Assembly (NCBI GenBank): GCA_965227145.1
Contig: OZ245730.1
Location: 1,116,001-1,180,000, forward strand
DNA from: JACKAQ01 sp965227145
GTDB lineage: Bacteria; Calditrichota; Calditrichia; RBG-13-44-9; J075
Reading direction: 5' to 3'
Length of the DNA stretch: 64,000 bases
Made by a program: the position numbers and the translations under genes. The notes beneath the pieces are model-generated. The model worked only from the letters and a program-made list of their open reading frames with translations, was not told where the DNA came from and ran no database searches. Shown in pieces: positions 61,693 through 64,000 of the stretch. Every line of letters starts with the position of its first letter. Position 1 is the first letter of the stretch.

Positions 61693-62697
61693 TCAGTCCG
61701 CTTCCAGAAAGTTCTCCAACAGCATTTCAGCCTTTTCGTAACCGAGTTGGGCGGCTTTTTGCAAATGTTCCTGCGCTTCCTCGATGCAGTCATTGGTGAT
61801 CAGGAATTTTGCGTAATAATAATGATTGGCACCCTTTTCCGGAGAAATTTCCAATGCTTTTCGAAAATGCGACTCTGCTTCCGTGTGATTGCGGGCTTTT
61901 TCAGCCAACATATTTGCAAAAAGAAGGTGCGCTGCGCTGTTTTCTTCCAGTTCGGAAATGATGAAACGGAATGTGTTTTCGGCATCTTTGGTTTTGTTGA
62001 GCAACCGGTAAGTGAGTGCCAGCAACAATTGTTTGCGTACGTTAATGATATCGCTGATGACGCTGGTTTCCAGCAATTCCCGGGCTTGCTGAAAGCCGGT
62101 GCTGCCAAATTGCCACAGCGCGATGGTGAGTAATTCCACCGCATCCGCGTATCCGGGGTTAAAATCCAGAACCATGCGCAAATGCTTTACCGTGCGCTCG
62201 TAATCGCGATGGGTGTAATACCAGCGTGCCATGTTGTAACGCGCTTCAACATCCTGCGGATCAATTTGCAACGCTTTCTGGAAATACACTTTCGCTTCGA
62301 TGCTGCGTCCCTGTTCGTTCAGCAATACGCCTAGAAAAACGCAAGTTTCAGTTCGGGGATGTGCATCCAGCGATTCGCGGTAATAGCGTTCGGCCAGCAC
62401 TTTGCGGCCGGCTTCGTGATGAATGCGTCCCATCAGGCAATCGGCAATGGCCAGCAGCGGTTTGGACGGCACTTTCAGCGCTGCGTTTCGCATTTTTTTT
62501 GCTGCGGTCAAGCCTTCGCGATATTCGCCTTTTTGCAACATGGACCATCCCAGCAATCCCCATCCACCGGGATTTTGACGTTTTACCAATGCTGCTTTAA
62601 TATGTTTTACAGCACCGGCAATATCGCCTTTTTTAAGACAGGTTTGCGCCTGTTCGTATTGCTCGTCAAGTGATAAAAATTTGGTTACTTTTCCCAT
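61693..62697 (-). CDS. TPR-repeat protein
   Basis: This 334-residue protein is made of tetratricopeptide-like repeats: GGWGLLGWSMLQKGEYREGL, CVFLGVLLNEQGRSIEAKVY, ARYNMARWYYTHRDYERTVK, HLLFANMLAEKARNHTEAES and HYYYAKFLITNDCIEEAQEH. It has no signal peptide, so it is cytoplasmic and probably a scaffold for protein interactions. It is followed downstream by a 252-base gap before rseP and preceded by the rhomboid gene on the same strand. Confidence 0.9.
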   Translation of the reverse strand: MGKVTKFLSLDEQYEQAQTCLKKGDIAGAVKHIKAALVKRQNPGGWGLLGWSMLQKGEYREGLTAAKKMRNAALKVPSKPLLAIADCLMGRIHHEAGRKVLAERYYRESLDAHPRTETCVFLGVLLNEQGRSIEAKVYFQKALQIDPQDVEARYNMARWYYTHRDYERTVKHLRMVLDFNPGYADAVELLTIALWQFGSTGFQQARELLETSVISDIINVRKQLLLALTYRLLNKTKDAENTFRFIISELEENSAAHLLFANMLAEKARNHTEAESHFRKALEISPEKGANHYYYAKFLITNDCIEEAQEHLQKAAQLGYEKAEMLLENFLEAD

Positions 62698-62725
62698 AAT
62701 CTACATTGTTTCGTTTGATGACCGG

Positions 62726-63301
62726 TTAGCTTTTTTTGTTTTTTACGAATCCAAAAAAACTGCCACAGATACCGCCGACGATATGTGCGAACTCTGATAT
62801 CTGATTATCGTCAAAAGCATTGATGACTTGCGTTCCCATGAAAAACAACATGATGAATATGAACGTCAGCGGAATATGACCGGAGCGGACATTCGTAAAA
62901 GAGCCCAGCAAAATCATCATAAAAACGATGCCGCTGGAACCAACAATGCTCGACGGTTGGGTATTTGGCGCAACGACCAAAAATCCCAGATACAACAAAC
63001 TGGTTACCACTGCCGTAAACAGCGCCATGGAAAACACGCTTTGGCTGCCATATTTTTCTTCCAAATATGGTCCAATCAGCAACAAATATATGAAATTGTC
63101 GATCAAATGTTCCCAACTGCCGTGACCAACGGCATAGGAAAATAACCGGAAGTAGAATAGCGGGTCTTCGTAACTATAGTATGGTTGAAGGGTGAAGTAA
63201 AACGGAATTACCGTTGGATCGACGAATGTATTGTATGCTATCACCGAAACAGCAACCAGTGCGTATGTTAACACAAAAGGCGCATTGTATGTTATTCCCA
63301 T
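62726..63301 (-). CDS. Rhomboid-family intramembrane serine protease
   Basis: This 191-residue protein has six membrane segments. The catalytic Ser is S123 in GSSGIVF and the His is H173 in FAHIVGG, with HLIDN (H65-N69) forming the usual His-x3-Asn oxyanion region. It is the compact bacterial rhomboid core with no extra domains. It cleaves membrane proteins within the bilayer; the target is unknown. It lies downstream of a 254-base divergent promoter region with the M16 gene and 28 bases before the TPR gene on the same strand. Confidence 0.9.
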   Translation of the reverse strand: MGITYNAPFVLTYALVAVSVIAYNTFVDPTVIPFYFTLQPYYSYEDPLFYFRLFSYAVGHGSWEHLIDNFIYLLLIGPYLEEKYGSQSVFSMALFTAVVTSLLYLGFLVVAPNTQPSSIVGSSGIVFMMILLGSFTNVRSGHIPLTFIFIMLFFMGTQVINAFDDNQISEFAHIVGGICGSFFGFVKNKKS

Positions 63302-63555
63302 CTGAGTTTCTCTACCGTCAACATTGCTTTTGAGGTTTCACTGGTGCTATCTCCATCCCTTCATCTGGCAAATATAACGAATCACTTTGTGGAATTCCAA
63401 ACATTTATAGGCTTGCTATTTACTGTCTGAATTTTCATGCAACAATCTTGTCCAAAATCAGTAGGATGAAATTGATTAAATGATTAATTTTACAACTGCT
63501 TGAGAAAACGACACGTTTTAAATCATACATTTCTAAATACGAACGGAGGCCTGTA
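63302..63555. promoter_or_regulatory. Divergent promoter region between rhomboid and M16 genes
   Basis: The 254 AT-rich bases between the two divergent start codons must contain both promoters. GGAGG at 63545-63549 is the ribosome site of the M16 gene. I do not see clear -35/-10 boxes that I could defend. Confidence 0.4.
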
Positions 63556-64000
63556 ATGAAACATCGCAACCGATTGGGTTTGTTTGTGATTGCATTTTGC
63601 GCAATCCTGCTTTCTCAATCGTTTGGACAGCAATTTTTTCCGTATCAGTACGAAAATTATACGCTGCCAAACGGTTTCAAAACGATTCTGATTCCCATGA
63701 AGGGAAGTGGTTTAATTGCTTATTATACGGTTGTAAGAACCGGTAGCCGGGACGAGTGGGAGCCCGGAAAAAGCGGATTCGCCCATTTTTTTGAACACAT
63801 GATGTTCCGCGGCACCGAAAATATTCCCGCTGAAGAGTACGAACGCACCATCACCGAAATGGGCGCAGATAACAACGCTTACACAACCGATGACTACACC
63901 TGTTACACGATGGTTATTTCCAGCGAAAATCTGGAAACGACGATGAATCTGGAAAGCGACCGCTTCCAGAATTTATCGTATGCCGAGGGCCCGTTCCGCA
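63556..64000 (+). CDS. M16-family zinc peptidase, N-terminal part only
   Basis: The first 148 codons are in the window, the rest lies beyond it. A signal peptide (LGLFVIAFCAILLSQSFGQ) leads to the M16 domain: YTLPNGFKTILIP, then the inverted zinc motif H-F-F-E-H in FAHFFEHMMFRGTENI, with the later Glu expected further on (ITEMGADNNAYTTDDYTCYT is the usual companion stretch). It is a periplasmic or outer-membrane insulinase/pitrilysin-type peptidase. GGAGG precedes the ATG. Confidence 0.9.
   Translation, partial: MKHRNRLGLFVIAFCAILLSQSFGQQFFPYQYENYTLPNGFKTILIPMKGSGLIAYYTVVRTGSRDEWEPGKSGFAHFFEHMMFRGTENIPAEEYERTITEMGADNNAYTTDDYTCYTMVISSENLETTMNLESDRFQNLSYAEGPFR

Overview
The window looks like chromosomal DNA of a Gram-negative bacterium of the FCB superphylum, probably a Calditrichota or KSB1-type lineage. 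The reasons are a secreted protein with a C-terminal type IX secretion (Por/FlgD-like) sorting domain at 988-1770, two CarboxypepD_reg/TonB-dependent receptors, LytS/LytTR signalling next to an ABC permease fused to an M1 peptidase, and dispersed palindromic repeats between genes. Base composition is moderate and most genes have good GGAGG-type ribosome sites. No rRNA, tRNA or CRISPR array was recognised. The taxonomic call is an inference from gene style.

Layout. 1-11464 (all minus): an outer-membrane and acyl-CoA block with a partial beta-barrel protein, a T9SS-sorted protein, acyl-CoA ligase, MaoC hydratase, ketoacyl-synthase-III-like protein, FabG-type reductase, GbsR/MarR regulator, sodium:solute symporter, TonB receptor and alpha/beta hydrolase. 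Together they could import and process an acyl or carboxylic-acid compound. 11884-18750: mixed genes (photolyase, tandem-AP2 protein, NUDIX hydrolase, glycerophosphodiesterase, an unknown Cys-rich protein, a beta-lactamase-like lipoprotein). 18790-29220: a second TonB receptor, a vanadium-haloperoxidase-like lipoprotein, and GH2, GH5 and GH3 glycosidases. 29921-36602 (plus): ABC ATPase, ABC-2 permease/M1 peptidase fusion, LytS kinase and LytTR regulator.

36603-44470 (plus) is an accessory island. It holds a GNAT acetyltransferase, a REP-associated tyrosine transposase (RAYT), and a string of small genes (VOC, SRPBCC, DGPF/YCII, SnoaL-like, DUF1801) around an ECF42-type sigma factor. About fifteen full or partial copies of one palindrome with core AAAATTCATGAATTTT and GTAG feet lie only in this island. 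One copy is inside the RAYT reading frame and another provides its stop codon. A TGTCGA-N17-CGAC match upstream of the first DGPF gene fits the promoter motif known for ECF42 sigma factors.

44471-64000 returns to core-like genes: a small beta-barrel protein, a 2041-residue alpha-2-macroglobulin, a PhoD phosphatase, a GAF/GAF/degenerate-GGDEF protein, an ECF sigma factor with a membrane anti-sigma candidate, holA, an NSS transporter with a 34-residue MetS-like partner, uppP, rseP, a TPR protein, a rhomboid protease and the start of an M16 peptidase. Several intrinsic terminators mark transcription units. The strongest candidates for new biology are the self-invaded RAYT/REP island, the ECF42 module, the ketoacyl-synthase-like protein with altered catalytic residues and its neighbours, and the tandem-AP2 protein.
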